A DNA stretch of 64,000 bases from an uncultured Ferrovum sp. (GTDB lineage: Bacteria; Pseudomonadota; Gammaproteobacteria; Burkholderiales; Ferrovaceae). Position numbers and translations under genes: made by a program. Positions 1-9,632 of this stretch are shown here, in pieces. Under the pieces are notes generated by a model. That model did not search any database. It was not told the origin of the DNA and saw nothing but the letters and a program-made list of their open reading frames with translations. The stretch lies in NCBI GenBank assembly GCA_903867885.1, contig CAIPTD010000161.1, forward strand, positions 1 through 64,000. The letters are read 5' to 3'. Position 1 is the first letter of the stretch, and each line of letters starts with the position of its first letter.

Positions 1-3000
1 GGTGCTCAACATCATAATGAGATCTTCAGGTTCCAGAGAAGTGGTCTTGTCGAACTGCAAACGAATACTTTCACCATTGGCATCCACTTTACGAATGCCC
101 AATCTACGTGCCGATAGACGAATACGATGGCATTCGAGTAAAAGCTGAGTGGATTCGGGAACTAAACCGAAGCGATCAATCAACTCTTCGCGCATGTCTT
201 CCAATTGATGTTCTTCTTCGCAGTTTGCTAAACGTTTATAGATGATCAGTCGTTCATGCACATCGCCACAGTAATCTAATGGCAATAAGGCGGGGGCATG
301 TAAATTGATTTCAGTCGTTACGCCAAGGGGTTCTTCTTCATTCCAAATTTTGCCTTTCTTCATGGCCCGAACGGCATTGTTTAGCATCTCTGCATAAAGC
401 CCAAAACCAATCTGCTGAATCTCGCCGCTCTGAGAGTCCCCCAAGACTTCTCCCGCACCACGAATCTCAAGATCATGCATGGCTAAGAAGAAACCAGAAC
501 CGAGTTCCTCCATCATCTGAATCGCTTCTAAGCGTTTTTTGGCTTGTGCGCTGAGTGCTTCAGAAGGCGGGGTAAGGAGATAGGCATAAGCCTGATGATG
601 TGAACGCCCTACCCGACCCCGCAGCTGATGCAATTGAGCCAAACCGAACTTATCGGCTCGATGCATGATGATGGTATTAGCCGTCGGCACATCAATACCG
701 GTCTCAATAATGGTAGAGCACAGCAGCACGTTATATTGCTGATGGTAAAAGTCACGCATCACGCGTTCGAGTTCACGTTCTGGGAGTTGACCGTGTGCGA
801 CGGCAATACGTGCTTCTGGCACTAAAGCGGTGAGCCGCTCGCGCATGTTCTCAATGGTGTCCACTTCGTTATGCAGAAAATAAAGCTGCCCTCCGCGCTT
901 AAGCTCACGTGAACACGCTTCTTGAATCACAGATTCAGAATAGGGATAAACAAAGGTTTTAATCGCTAATCGTTTTTGAGGTGCGGTGGCAATCACTGAA
1001 AAATCGCGCAAGCCTTCCATGCTCATGGCCAATGTTCTAGGAATCGGTGTGGCTGTGAGTGTTAAAACATCTACTTCTGCGCGCAAAGCTTTAAGACGTT
1101 CTTTCTGTCGGACTCCGAAGCGATGTTCTTCATCGATAATCACTAAGCCAAGATTATGGAATTCGATCCCCTCGCCAATCAGTTTGTGGGTTCCAATAAC
1201 GATATCGATGCTGCCTGCTTTTAGGCCAGCAAGATTGATGGTGGTTTCTTTGGCGGATCGAAACCGAGAGAGCTCGGCAACTTTCACCGGCCATTCGGCA
1301 AAACGATCACTGAAATTCTGAAAGTGTTGTTCGGCTAGCAAAGTGGTAGGGACCAGAACAGCCACTTGCTTGCCTGCATTGACAGCAAGAAAAGCAGCGC
1401 GCATAGCGACTTCAGTTTTACCAAAGCCCACGTCACCGCAAATCAGGCGATCCATGGGGCGACCCGATCCCATGTCGTCCATCACTGCAGTAATTGCGGC
1501 GCGTTGATCAGGGGTCTCTTCAAATGGAAAACCTGATGCAAACTGAGCATATTCGCTTTCCTTGAGTGGGAAAGAGAATCCTTGGCGTGCAGCACGTTTG
1601 GCATAAAGATCTAGCAACTCTGCGGCGGTATCTCGCACCTGTTGGGCTGCTTTACGTTTAGCTTTATCCCATTGGCCAGAGCCCAGTTTATGGAGGGGCG
1701 CAGACTCTGGTGGGCCGCCGGTATACCGGCTGATCTGATGGAGTTGAGAGACGGGAACATAGAGTTTGTCTCCGTCGGCATAGTCGAGTTGAAGAAATTC
1801 ATTCTCGCCTTCACCCATATCCATATTGAGTAGGCCCATGTAGCGACCTACTCCATGTTCAATGTGTACAACGGGATCATGAAGTCGGACCTCAGAGAGG
1901 TCTTTGATCATGCTTTCGTTATTGCTGCGCTGGCGGCCATCCCGGCGGCGGCTTTGCCTGACCTGGGTGGCATAGAGTTCTGCTTCGGTTAGGACGCTGA
2001 ACGCTTCGGTGGGAGCGATAAATCCTGCTGCAAGGGGGCCAACCGTGATTCCAAGCGGCGGGCGCAAACTTAAAAATCCAGCCCAGTCTTCGCAAAGGGT
2101 GACTTCAATGTTGTGTTCGATCAGTAGCTGACTGATCGTTTCACGTCTACCCAGGCTTTCTGCAACAAGTAAAACCGAACCAGAGTTGTGATGCAGAAAC
2201 TGATTGAGCCGGTCCAGAGGGTGATCCGAGCCACGCTGAATCTCAATATTAGGGAGCGGTGTGCTTTGCACAATCAGGGAAGCAAGTTCCGAAGGAAGGG
2301 CGGGTAAGGTGTGATCTGCTTCATTGGATTCTGGCGAGCCATGCGCAACCTTAATATCCGTATGCGCACCGGCTGGGGCTGGCATTTCAAAGCGGGGCCA
2401 AGCATTCATCCGAGAGAAGAACTCATCCTCAGGTAGGAAAAGGTCTTTGGGAGCCATGACTGGGCGGGTGCGGTCTCCTTTTAATACTTCGTGGCGTGTT
2501 TTAGCTGATTCCCAAAACTCATGGGCTGCATGCACTGCATCGCCATGCGTAATGCACAAAGTATTGGCAGGAAGGAAGTCAAACAGGGTTTCTGTTTGAT
2601 CAAAAAATAGTGGTAGAAAATATTCAATCCCACCCGGCACGATGCCGCTACTAATATCTTTGTAGATTTTGACACGCGAAGGATCCCCTTCAAAATAATC
2701 TCTAAAGCGTTCCCTGAAACCAATTCGGCCCGCCTCATCAGTGGGGAATTCACGCGCAGGAAGCAGGCGGATTTCGCTCACGGGGTATACCGTTCTTTGC
2801 GTATCAACATCAAAAGTACGAATTGTTTCTACATCTTCATCCAGTAATTCAATCCGAAATGGCAGTGTGCTGCCAGCAGGGAATAGATCGATTAAGCCCC
2901 CCCTGACGCAATATTCACCGGGGCTCATCACTTGCTGAACGTGGTGATAGCCCGCAAGGGTTAATTGACTGCGGAATGCTTCTTGAGGCAAAGGCTTCCC

Positions 3001-3399
3001 CTTGAAAACCTCAAAGGTTCGGGCCGCGAGATATTCTCGTGGTGCCAAGCGATACATCGCCGTAGCAACGGGAACGATCAGCGCTTGGCATTTTCCTGTG
3101 GCAATGTGCCAGAGGGTGGCTAAGCGCTCAGAAATCAAATCCTGATGGGGTGAAAAACCATCGTAGGGGAGGGTTTCCCAATCTGGAAGTAGGTGGACGT
3201 TTTGACCTGGAGAAAACCAGCTCAGCTCTTCAAGAAGACGCTGACCATGCCAGGCACTAGCAGTAAAAATCACCAAAGGCCGCGCTTGGCCTGCGATGAG
3301 CCGAGCAAGACTCAAAGCATCAGCGCAACCGCTCCCCTCAGGCAAGCGCAATCGGCTGCCAGGTTTTAATAGTTTGGGTGGAAGATCAGTAAAAGACAT
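1..3399 (-). CDS. mfd: Transcription-repair coupling factor Mfd (C-terminus cut by window edge)
   Basis: Mfd is an ATP-dependent DNA translocase. It removes RNA polymerase stalled at lesions and recruits UvrA. About 1,133 residues are visible from an ATG at 3397-3399; the gene runs off the left edge, so only the very C-terminus is missing. The N-terminal part resembles the UvrB-like module. The CarD-like RNAP-interaction region lies around HDPVVHIEHGVGRYMG, followed by the helicase core with Walker A GDVGFGKTEVAMR, the DEEHRFG box and the TLTATPIPRTL motif. The TRCF C-terminal domain follows. The fumarase gene lies upstream on the same strand, 59 bases away, so the two could be co-transcribed. 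Identity is secure from the domain order. Confidence 0.96.
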   Translation of the reverse strand, partial: MSFTDLPPKLLKPGSRLRLPEGSGCADALSLARLIAGQARPLVIFTASAWHGQRLLEELSWFSPGQNVHLLPDWETLPYDGFSPHQDLISERLATLWHIATGKCQALIVPVATAMYRLAPREYLAARTFEVFKGKPLPQEAFRSQLTLAGYHHVQQVMSPGEYCVRGGLIDLFPAGSTLPFRIELLDEDVETIRTFDVDTQRTVYPVSEIRLLPAREFPTDEAGRIGFRERFRDYFEGDPSRVKIYKDISSGIVPGGIEYFLPLFFDQTETLFDFLPANTLCITHGDAVHAAHEFWESAKTRHEVLKGDRTRPVMAPKDLFLPEDEFFSRMNAWPRFEMPAPAGAHTDIKVAHGSPESNEADHTLPALPSELASLIVQSTPLPNIEIQRGSDHPLDRLNQFLHHNSGSVLLVAESLGRRETISQLLIEHNIEVTLCEDWAGFLSLRPPLGITVGPLAAGFIAPTEAFSVLTEAELYATQVRQSRRRDGRQRSNNESMIKDLSEVRLHDPVVHIEHGVGRYMGLLNMDMGEGENEFLQLDYADGDKLYVPVSQLHQISRYTGGPPESAPLHKLGSGQWDKAKRKAAQQVRDTAAELLDLYAKRAARQGFSFPLKESEYAQFASGFPFEETPDQRAAITAVMDDMGSGRPMDRLICGDVGFGKTEVAMRAAFLAVNAGKQVAVLVPTTLLAEQHFQNFSDRFAEWPVKVAELSRFRSAKETTINLAGLKAGSIDIVIGTHKLIGEGIEFHNLGLVIIDEEHRFGVRQKERLKALRAEVDVLTLTATPIPRTLAMSMEGLRDFSVIATAPQKRLAIKTFVYPYSESVIQEACSRELKRGGQLYFLHNEVDTIENMRERLTALVPEARIAVAHGQLPERELERVMRDFYHQQYNVLLCSTIIETGIDVPTANTIIMHRADKFGLAQLHQLRGRVGRSHHQAYAYLLTPPSEALSAQAKKRLEAIQMMEELGSGFFLAMHDLEIRGAGEVLGDSQSGEIQQIGFGLYAEMLNNAVRAMKKGKIWNEEEPLGVTTEINLHAPALLPLDYCGDVHERLIIYKRLANCEEEHQLEDMREELIDRFGLVPESTQLLLECHRIRLSARRLGIRKVDANGESIRLQFDKTTSLEPEDLIMMLST

Positions 3400-3458
3400 A
3401 AGCGGGACGGATTATACGTGCTGTGGGCCAGCAGAATCCGTCCCTATATGCAAAAGAG

Positions 3459-4982
3459 TTACTTTGTAACGACAGGAATGCTGGCTATCTTGTTTTTCCA
3501 TTCGGCAGGGCCAGTGATATGTACAGATTCACCTCTGGAGTCAACCGCCACCGTAACAGGCATGTCTTTGACATCGAATTCATAGATGGCTTCCATACCA
3601 AGATCAGCAAAAGCCACCACCCGAGAAGATTGAATGGCTTTGGATACCAGATAGGCGGCACCTCCGACTGCCATCAGATACACGCTATGGTGGTCACGAA
3701 TAGCGTCAATGGCCTCAGGTCCCCGCTCGGCTTTGCCTACCATCCCAAGTAAACCTGTTTTCTCAAGCATCATGCGGGTGAATTTATCCATGCGGGTAGC
3801 CGTGGTAGGGCCTGCTGGGCCCACCACCTCTTCACGAACAGGATCAACGGGCCCAACGTAGTAGATGAAGCGGCCGTTGAAATCTACTCCTGGGGGTAAG
3901 CCCTCGCCTTTGGCAAATAAATCGGCAATACGCTTATGCGCAGCATCGCGTCCTGTGAGGAGCTTGCCGTTCAGCAATAATGTTTCGCCAGGTTTCCATG
4001 AGGCCACTTCAGCCGCTGTGACGGTATCTAAATGCACCTTGCGAGCGCTGGGGCTGGGTGCCCAGGTGATATCAGGCCAGTCAGAGAGTGAGGGAGGGGT
4101 AATCAATGAAGGCCCCGATCCATCCAAAACAAAATGGGCGTGACGGGTTGCCGCGCAGTTGGGGATCATCGCAACGGGCAGTGAAGCAGCGTGGGTGGGG
4201 TAATCAAGGATTTTTACATCAAGAACGGTGGTTAATCCGCCCAAGCCTTGTGCGCCAATGCCCAAGGCGTTCACTTTTTCGTAGAGTTCAATACGTAATT
4301 CTTCAACGCGATTCTCTGGGCCGCGCGCTTTAAGAAGATGCATATCGATGGGTTCCATCAGAGATTCCTTAGCCATCACCATGGCTTTCTCTGCGGTACC
4401 CCCAATCCCAATCCCAAGCATTCCCGGGGGACACCATCCGGCCCCCATCAAGGGGACAGTTTTAAGAACCCAATCCACAATGGAGTCGGATGGATTTAAC
4501 ATCACAAATTTACTTTTGTTTTCTGATCCTCCGCCTTTTGCTGCAAGAGAGATCTCTACGGTATTACCCGGTACCATCTCTACATGCACCACAGCTGGAG
4601 TATTGTCTTTCGTATTGGCTCGGCGACCAGCAGGGTCAGCCACAATAGAAGCCCGTAATTTATTATCTGGATGCATGTATGCCCTGCGCACCCCTTCATT
4701 AATCATGTCCTGAAGAGATAATGTCGCATCCCACTCAACGCTCATGCCAACTTTAACAAAGACAACAACAATGCCAGTATCTTGGCAAATGGGGCGATGG
4801 CCTTCAGCGCACATTCTTGAGTTGGTGAGAATTTGGGCGATCGCATCTTTGGCTGCCGGGGAGGTTTCTCGCTGATAGGCTTCGCCCAAAGCTTGAATAT
4901 AGTCCAGAGGGTGATAATACGAAATGAATTGCAGTGCGTTAGCAACGCTTTCGATTAAATCGTTTTCCCAAATTACAGTCAC
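3459..4982 (-). CDS. fumA: Class I (iron-sulfur) fumarate hydratase
   Basis: It interconverts fumarate and malate in the cytoplasmic TCA cycle with an oxygen-sensitive 4Fe-4S cluster. The 507-residue length fits single-chain class I enzymes. Cysteines at about 66 (RPICQDTG), 184 (GAGWCPPG) and 276 (IPNCAATR) match the three cluster ligands in order and spacing. The C-terminal half (from about 325) is the beta-type domain with the GPVDPVREEVVGPAGPTTATR segment. The symbol could equally be fumB or fum, since class I paralogues cannot be told apart here. It is read away from acs across a 234-base gap that must hold both promoters. Confidence 0.95.
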   Translation of the reverse strand: MTVIWENDLIESVANALQFISYYHPLDYIQALGEAYQRETSPAAKDAIAQILTNSRMCAEGHRPICQDTGIVVVFVKVGMSVEWDATLSLQDMINEGVRRAYMHPDNKLRASIVADPAGRRANTKDNTPAVVHVEMVPGNTVEISLAAKGGGSENKSKFVMLNPSDSIVDWVLKTVPLMGAGWCPPGMLGIGIGGTAEKAMVMAKESLMEPIDMHLLKARGPENRVEELRIELYEKVNALGIGAQGLGGLTTVLDVKILDYPTHAASLPVAMIPNCAATRHAHFVLDGSGPSLITPPSLSDWPDITWAPSPSARKVHLDTVTAAEVASWKPGETLLLNGKLLTGRDAAHKRIADLFAKGEGLPPGVDFNGRFIYYVGPVDPVREEVVGPAGPTTATRMDKFTRMMLEKTGLLGMVGKAERGPEAIDAIRDHHSVYLMAVGGAAYLVSKAIQSSRVVAFADLGMEAIYEFDVKDMPVTVAVDSRGESVHITGPAEWKNKIASIPVVTK

Positions 4983-5216
4983 GAATGCTCTCCAAAAATT
5001 AAATATTTAACTTACGATTATACGGTGGAGTCCTGTAGATCGCGCTATTGCCTTTCTCATAAAAAATTTCAGAATTTGTGAATTAACCCAAAGCAGTTTT
5101 GTAACGATATACTTTCAATTGAGGCGGGAGAGCCTTCAAAAATATCAAAGTATGTGAAAAGAACGGCATTACCTAGATGTAATGCCTTAACTAAAAACGA
5201 CAGGTAGGAGAATGCA

Positions 5217-7187
5217 ATGAGCACCAGTAGCGTTGAATCCGTATTGCACGAGAACCGCGTATTCCATCCGCATGAATCTTTTGTGGCGCAAGCAAATCTT
5301 TCGGGAATGCATGCCTACCATGCTCTCTGTGCTGAAGCAGAAAAAGACTACGGTGGCTTTTGGGGAAATCAAGCCCGTAAGCATATTCATTGGCACAAAC
5401 CCTTCACTGCAACGCTCGATGAGTCGAATGCGCCTTTTTATAAATGGTTTGAAGATGGCGAATTAAATGTCTCTTACAACTGTTTAGACCGCCATCTCGC
5501 TACCCGTGGAAACAAGACGGCCATTATTTTTGAAGGTGATGACGGATCGGTTATTCACGTTACTTATAAAGAACTGCATTCACGTGTATGCCGTTTTGCC
5601 AATACCCTAAAATCTTTAGGAGTCGCCAAAGGTGACCGTGTAGTGATCTATCTGCCTATGAGTGTTGAGGCGGTGGTGGCCATGCAAGCTTGTGCTCGAA
5701 TTGGTGCCATTCACTCGGTAGTGTTTGGTGGGTTTTCCTCCAAAAGTTTACATGAGCGGATTGTGGATGCAGGAGCGGTATTGGTCATTACTTCTGACGG
5801 CCAATTCCGCGGTGGTAAAGCACTCCCACTGAAGCCTGCTGTAGACGAAGCAATGTCTATGGGAGGGGTAGAGTCAGTAAAATCTGTAGTGGTCTATCGC
5901 CGAACAGGTGCTGAATGCGCATTCAACCCTTCTGTCGATAAATGGTGGCATGACGTAGAAGCGGGTCAGTCGGATCAGTGTGAGCCAGAATTGGTTGGCG
6001 CTGAGCACCCTCTGTTCATTTTGTATACATCCGGTTCAACGGGTAAACCCAAGGGAGTGCAGCATTCAAGTGGCGGTTACTTGTTGGGTGCGATGGCCAG
6101 TTTGCATTGGGTTTTTGACTTAAAAGAAGATGATGTGTTTTGGTGCACAGCGGACGTGGGCTGGATTACCGGACACTCTTATGTGGCTTATGGCCCTTTG
6201 GCTTCAGGTTGCACCCAAGTGATTTTCGAAGGTGTGCCAACCTATCCCGATGCTGGGCGTTTTTGGAAGATGATTCAGGATCACAAGGTCACTATTTTCT
6301 ATACGGCACCCACTGCAATTCGTTCCTTGATCAAAGCAGGCGGGGATTTGCCTAAGCAATATGATCTGTCTTCCCTGCGATTGCTGGGATCGGTGGGTGA
6401 GCCAATCAACCCTGAAGCTTGGATGTGGTACTACAACGTAGTGGGTGGTGGTCGCTGCCCAATCGCCGATACCTGGTGGCAAACCGAAACGGGTAGCCAC
6501 ATGATTTCGCCTATTCCTGGCGTAGTCCCGCTGAAGCCCGGTTCATGTACTTTCCCCTTGCCCGGCATCATGGCGGATATCGTAGATGAAGTAGGGCACG
6601 ATGTAGAGAAAGGCAAAGGGGGCTTCTTGGTCATTAAGCGGCCCTTCCCATCACAAGTTCGTACGCTATGGAATGATCCCGAGCGCTTTAAGTCTGCTTA
6701 CTTTCCTCCTGAGCTCAAGGGCTACTACCTGGCAGGGGATTCAGCTAACCGTGACTTAGATGGCTATTTTTGGATCATGGGCCGTATTGACGATGTGTTA
6801 AACGTATCGGGTCACCGCTTAGGTACCATGGAAATCGAATCCGCTCTAGTGGGTAACCCCTTGGTTGCAGAGGCAGCCGTGGTGGGGCGTCCGCACGAAA
6901 TTAAGGGCGAGGCCGTGGTCGCTTTTGTAGTCTTGAAAGGGGTACGTCCAGAAGGTGATGCGGCCAAGAAAATTGCTGCTGATCTTCGTGATTGGGTAGG
7001 TCGTGAGATTGGGCCGATTGCCAAGCCCGATGAAATTCGTTTTGGAGATAACCTTCCCAAAACGCGTTCTGGAAAAATTATGCGTCGTTTGTTGCGTTCC
7101 TTGGCAAAGGGTGAGGAAATTACCCAAGACACCTCCACGCTTGAAAACCCGAGCATTCTTGAGCAACTGAAAGAAGCGATTAAGTAA
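5217..7187 (+). CDS. acs: Acetyl-CoA synthetase (AMP-forming)
   Basis: It activates acetate with ATP and CoA to acetyl-CoA, AMP and PPi. The 656 residues match the family length. The adenylate P-loop [10 protein letters not shown] is at 271-280 and the [10 protein letters not shown] motif is further on. The hinge region ([21 protein letters not shown], split here as YYLAGDSA and DGYFWIMGR) precedes the C-terminal swivelling domain. [11 protein letters not shown] ends with Lys620, the residue that Pat/CobB-type systems acetylate in homologues. The start has the ribosome-binding site AGGAG about 8 bases upstream. Propionyl-CoA synthetase is the closest alternative, but the full-length N-terminal domain favours Acs. 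Confidence 0.94.
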   Translation: MSTSSVESVLHENRVFHPHESFVAQANLSGMHAYHALCAEAEKDYGGFWGNQARKHIHWHKPFTATLDESNAPFYKWFEDGELNVSYNCLDRHLATRGNKTAIIFEGDDGSVIHVTYKELHSRVCRFANTLKSLGVAKGDRVVIYLPMSVEAVVAMQACARIGAIHSVVFGGFSSKSLHERIVDAGAVLVITSDGQFRGGKALPLKPAVDEAMSMGGVESVKSVVVYRRTGAECAFNPSVDKWWHDVEAGQSDQCEPELVGAEHPLFILYTSGSTGKPKGVQHSSGGYLLGAMASLHWVFDLKEDDVFWCTADVGWITGHSYVAYGPLASGCTQVIFEGVPTYPDAGRFWKMIQDHKVTIFYTAPTAIRSLIKAGGDLPKQYDLSSLRLLGSVGEPINPEAWMWYYNVVGGGRCPIADTWWQTETGSHMISPIPGVVPLKPGSCTFPLPGIMADIVDEVGHDVEKGKGGFLVIKRPFPSQVRTLWNDPERFKSAYFPPELKGYYLAGDSANRDLDGYFWIMGRIDDVLNVSGHRLGTMEIESALVGNPLVAEAAVVGRPHEIKGEAVVAFVVLKGVRPEGDAAKKIAADLRDWVGREIGPIAKPDEIRFGDNLPKTRSGKIMRRLLRSLAKGEEITQDTSTLENPSILEQLKEAIK

Positions 7188-7200
7188 TTCTTTTCAATAT

Positions 7201-7235
7201 CATGGCTGATAGGGCTTTTCGCCCTGTCAGCCATG
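7201..7235. terminator. Hairpin between acs and lptG
   Basis: A 15-base arm (7201-7215) and its near-perfect complement (7221-7235, one G-U pair) flank a five-base loop. It begins 13 bases after the acs stop codon. No clear T-run follows on either strand, so it may be a weak or Rho-assisted terminator, or a 3' stabilising structure. Confidence 0.55.
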
Positions 7236-7281
7236 ATTCATACTTCAGACCTATTCTTTCTGAGTTGCGTTTGATTTTCCC

Positions 7282-8361
7282 TTGAAAATTCTTCATCGCT
7301 ATATTGCACGCGAAGTGCTGTCGGGGATTGGCCTCGTATTTTTGGGCCTTGTATTACTTTTTGCGTTCTTTGATCTCATTCATGAATTAAATGATCTAGG
7401 TCGAGGTAATTACACGCTTGGTCGCATGTTTGTTTTCGTATTACTTGCCATGCCAGCCCATGCCTATGAGCTCTTTCCCATTTCAGCTTTAGTGGGAACC
7501 TTGTATGGCCTCTCTAATTTGTCTCAGCATTCTGAGATTTCAGTGATGCGAGCAGCAGGTATGTCCAAAATTCAGCTTGGCATAGCCTTAGGCCGAGTAG
7601 GCTTGCTCTTGGTGGGGATGAGTTTTTTGTTGGGTGAATGGATTATGCCCATCTCTGAAAGCGCGGCTCAGCAATGGCGTCTTTCGGCTTTGAACTCCTT
7701 GGTGGCAACCCAGTTTCGCTCCGGGCTATGGGTAAAAGATGAAAAGAATTTTGTGAATATTCAAGAGATTCTTCCGGATACCAGTTTACGGGGTATCAAA
7801 ATTTATACCTTTAATCAAGATTCACGGCTCAAATCTATTCGTTTTGCAGAACGCGGGGAATATTCCGGCGATGCAGGGATATGGAAGCTCAATAACGTCA
7901 CGGAGACCTTGTTTGAAGGCGATCAAGCGAGAATGGTGCGTAACCCCTCTCTGCCTTGGAAATCCATGCTCACTCCTTCTGTTTTGTCCGTTCTGCTTGT
8001 AGCGCCGGAGCAGATGTCTCTTTGGAATCTGTATACTTACATTAAGCATCTTAGAGAAAACCAACAGCGAACCACTCGATTTGAAATTGCGCAATGGAGT
8101 AAAGCACTTTATCCCTTTGGCATCATCGTGATGATGTGGCTTGCCATGCCCTTTGCGATGTACCGCTCACGCTCGGGAGGTTTTGGACGTCAAATTATGT
8201 TGGGTATTGGGCTTGGTTTAAGCTTTTATCTCACTATTAGGCTGTTTTCATTCTTGGGCGAACTGAATAACTGGAGTCCTTGGGTAAGCACATTAGCGCC
8301 TAATATCGCCTTTTTGATGATGACTTTTGTTTTAGGGCGATGGATGGAGCGGAGAGCTTAA
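7282..8361 (+). CDS. lptG: LPS export permease LptG (YjgP/YjgQ family)
   Basis: It is an inner-membrane half of the LptB2FG transporter, which extracts lipopolysaccharide toward the LptC/A/D bridge. The 359 residues have the family layout: three N-terminal membrane segments, a periplasmic beta-jellyroll (about 130-255) and three C-terminal segments. The start is TTG at 7282 (MKILHRYIAREVL), a family-typical N-terminus, with no strong ribosome-binding site. The ELFPISALVGTLYGL segment and the following SEISVMRAAGMS are typical. LptF is not adjacent, although the two genes are often paired. The last 30 bases overlap the convergent RDD gene. LptF is the alternative name, less likely from the N-terminus. 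Confidence 0.88.
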   Translation: MKILHRYIAREVLSGIGLVFLGLVLLFAFFDLIHELNDLGRGNYTLGRMFVFVLLAMPAHAYELFPISALVGTLYGLSNLSQHSEISVMRAAGMSKIQLGIALGRVGLLLVGMSFLLGEWIMPISESAAQQWRLSALNSLVATQFRSGLWVKDEKNFVNIQEILPDTSLRGIKIYTFNQDSRLKSIRFAERGEYSGDAGIWKLNNVTETLFEGDQARMVRNPSLPWKSMLTPSVLSVLLVAPEQMSLWNLYTYIKHLRENQQRTTRFEIAQWSKALYPFGIIVMMWLAMPFAMYRSRSGGFGRQIMLGIGLGLSFYLTIRLFSFLGELNNWSPWVSTLAPNIAFLMMTFVLGRWMERRA

Positions 8362-8787
8362 GGACTCAATGCGTGTGCCTAAAATGCGATCGTGCAGAAA
8401 TTGTTTGTCCCGATCCAAAAGCGCCCAAAAAAAATGGGCTCCACCCAAGCCCCACCCTGCTGCTATTAGAACAAGCCTCAGCATGGCCCTATCCAACCCT
8501 ATTGATGAGCCATCTTGCTTACACAAACGCAAACGCCAAGTTTTCATCGGAAGTGTTTGGCCGCCGTGAGTCCAAAACCATAGGTAGTAGCAGGACACAA
8601 CAATCAAGACCCAGACTCGGGTAAATACCTGCGCTGCGTGTCCCTCTAGCCCGATCGCTTTACCAAGCGGAACCAATATAAATCCTGCCAACATTAAAAT
8701 TCCGGCTATCAACAAAAGGTCATAGATTCCGCTGCAGATTCTGCGGAAAAAAGAGGGTGGCTTGAGCTGAAAGCGTTCTAAACTCAA
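8332..8787 (-). CDS. RDD-family membrane protein
   Basis: A 151-residue integral membrane protein with the RDD layout. FRRICSGIYDLLLIAG near residue 14 carries the Arg and Asp of the first helix. Helices follow at about 55-75 and 100-125, and LLDRDKQFLHDRILGTRI supplies the terminal Asp-rich motif. The start is TTG at 8787, three bases after the DUF3106 stop, so translation is probably coupled. It is the last gene of the sigma/DUF3619/DUF3106 operon. Its function is not known. Homologues are annotated only as RDD proteins, sometimes with ion-transport proposals. Its 3' end overlaps lptG by 30 bases in convergent orientation. Confidence 0.85.
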   Translation of the reverse strand: MSLERFQLKPPSFFRRICSGIYDLLLIAGILMLAGFILVPLGKAIGLEGHAAQVFTRVWVLIVVSCYYLWFWTHGGQTLPMKTWRLRLCKQDGSSIGLDRAMLRLVLIAAGWGLGGAHFFWALLDRDKQFLHDRILGTRIESLSSPLHPSP

Positions 8788-8790
8788 AAT

Positions 8791-9240
8791 CTAATGGTCA
8801 GTAGTGCCGGAGGGGCTCATGGGAACTGCTGCGGATGCGGGGCTTGTTTGAGGTGAAGCCCCATTTTCTTCCTGCCAACGTTTCTTTAATTGATCTCTCT
8901 GTTCTTGAGGCAGCGAGTGATATTTCTTATAAGTTTCCCTTGCATCCTTGCGTTCCTCATGAGGAAGCTTCGCCCATCGGGGTAATTGCTCACGAAAGCG
9001 GGCTTGTTCTTCAAGACTAAGTTTAGGGTAGTGCTTTGCAGCATTCACCAAGCGCTTACGTTGAAAGCCTGGCATGCTTTCCCAGTCGGAAGCAACAGGC
9101 GCCAGAACCTGTTTTATTTCAGGTGACAAGGATTCCCATCGAGGCCCCGGGTCCGTTGGGTTAGCGGCATAGCTTGATGACACCCCCAATCCAAAAAGGG
9201 TGGCTGCAAGCAATAGAATCAACGTGAGCCGTTTACCCAT
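8791..9240 (-). CDS. Exported DUF3106 protein
   Basis: A 149-residue protein with a signal peptide (about 1-25, cleavage after SSYA), so it is probably periplasmic. The body carries repeated short helical units with L-x-P/E-E-E-Q/R patterns (LSPEIKQVL, LSLEEQARFREQ, LPHEERKDAR, LPQEQRDQLKKRW). The family is recorded as DUF3106 in Burkholderiales and has no defined function. The charged helical repeats recall periplasmic Spy/CpxP-type proteins in style only. It overlaps the upstream DUF3619 gene by 22 bases. Its position behind a sigma factor and a membrane protein suggests a periplasmic sensor or effector (inference). Confidence 0.85.
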   Translation of the reverse strand: MGKRLTLILLLAATLFGLGVSSSYAANPTDPGPRWESLSPEIKQVLAPVASDWESMPGFQRKRLVNAAKHYPKLSLEEQARFREQLPRWAKLPHEERKDARETYKKYHSLPQEQRDQLKKRWQEENGASPQTSPASAAVPMSPSGTTDH

Positions 9241-9632
9241 TCTTTAAAATCGGGTTGAGTAAAGGTGGAGACAGGTAAGTCACTTGAGAGCATTTTTGCA
9301 TCAAGTAAGCCTTGCTCTGACTCGTCGTCGTCGTTATTCAGGCGCTGCCAAGTGAATATGCCAGCAAATATAGTCAACACGACTAGGGCGATAAAAACGG
9401 TGCGACCGAGGTGCGACATTCCATTCTCAAGGTTGCCATTATCGTGGAAGCCTAATACCGCTTGTTGGCCTGCAGGATGTTGCGCCATCACAAATTGACG
9501 GTCAGCAACCGCAGCAGCAGACAATGCCTGACGTCGAATGTCAGACAAGCGTTGCAGAGTCATGCCATCAATCTGTTTTGTACTCAGATTAAGGTGATGG
9601 CGTATTTTTTTTGCGAAATCTTGTTCTGTCAT
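9219..9632 (-). CDS. One-TM DUF3619 protein, candidate anti-sigma factor
   Basis: A 137-residue protein with a cytoplasmic-looking N-terminal part (1-75), one membrane helix at about 78-95 and a short C-terminal tail of about 40 residues. That is the layout of many single-pass anti-sigma factors. The ATG overlaps the sigma gene stop as ATGA, so the two are translationally coupled. The family is known only as DUF3619. An anti-sigma role is inferred from topology and gene order. I see no HxxxCxxC zinc motif, so it would not be a ZAS-type anti-sigma. Confidence 0.83.
   Translation of the reverse strand: MTEQDFAKKIRHHLNLSTKQIDGMTLQRLSDIRRQALSAAAVADRQFVMAQHPAGQQAVLGFHDNGNLENGMSHLGRTVFIALVVLTIFAGIFTWQRLNNDDDESEQGLLDAKMLSSDLPVSTFTQPDFKEWVNGSR

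Noticed and set aside
3423..3752. Plus-strand frame antisense to the fumarase gene (also others at 4348-4713)
   Set aside because: These frames lie wholly inside a well-supported gene on the other strand, and have no recognisable product or ribosome-binding site.
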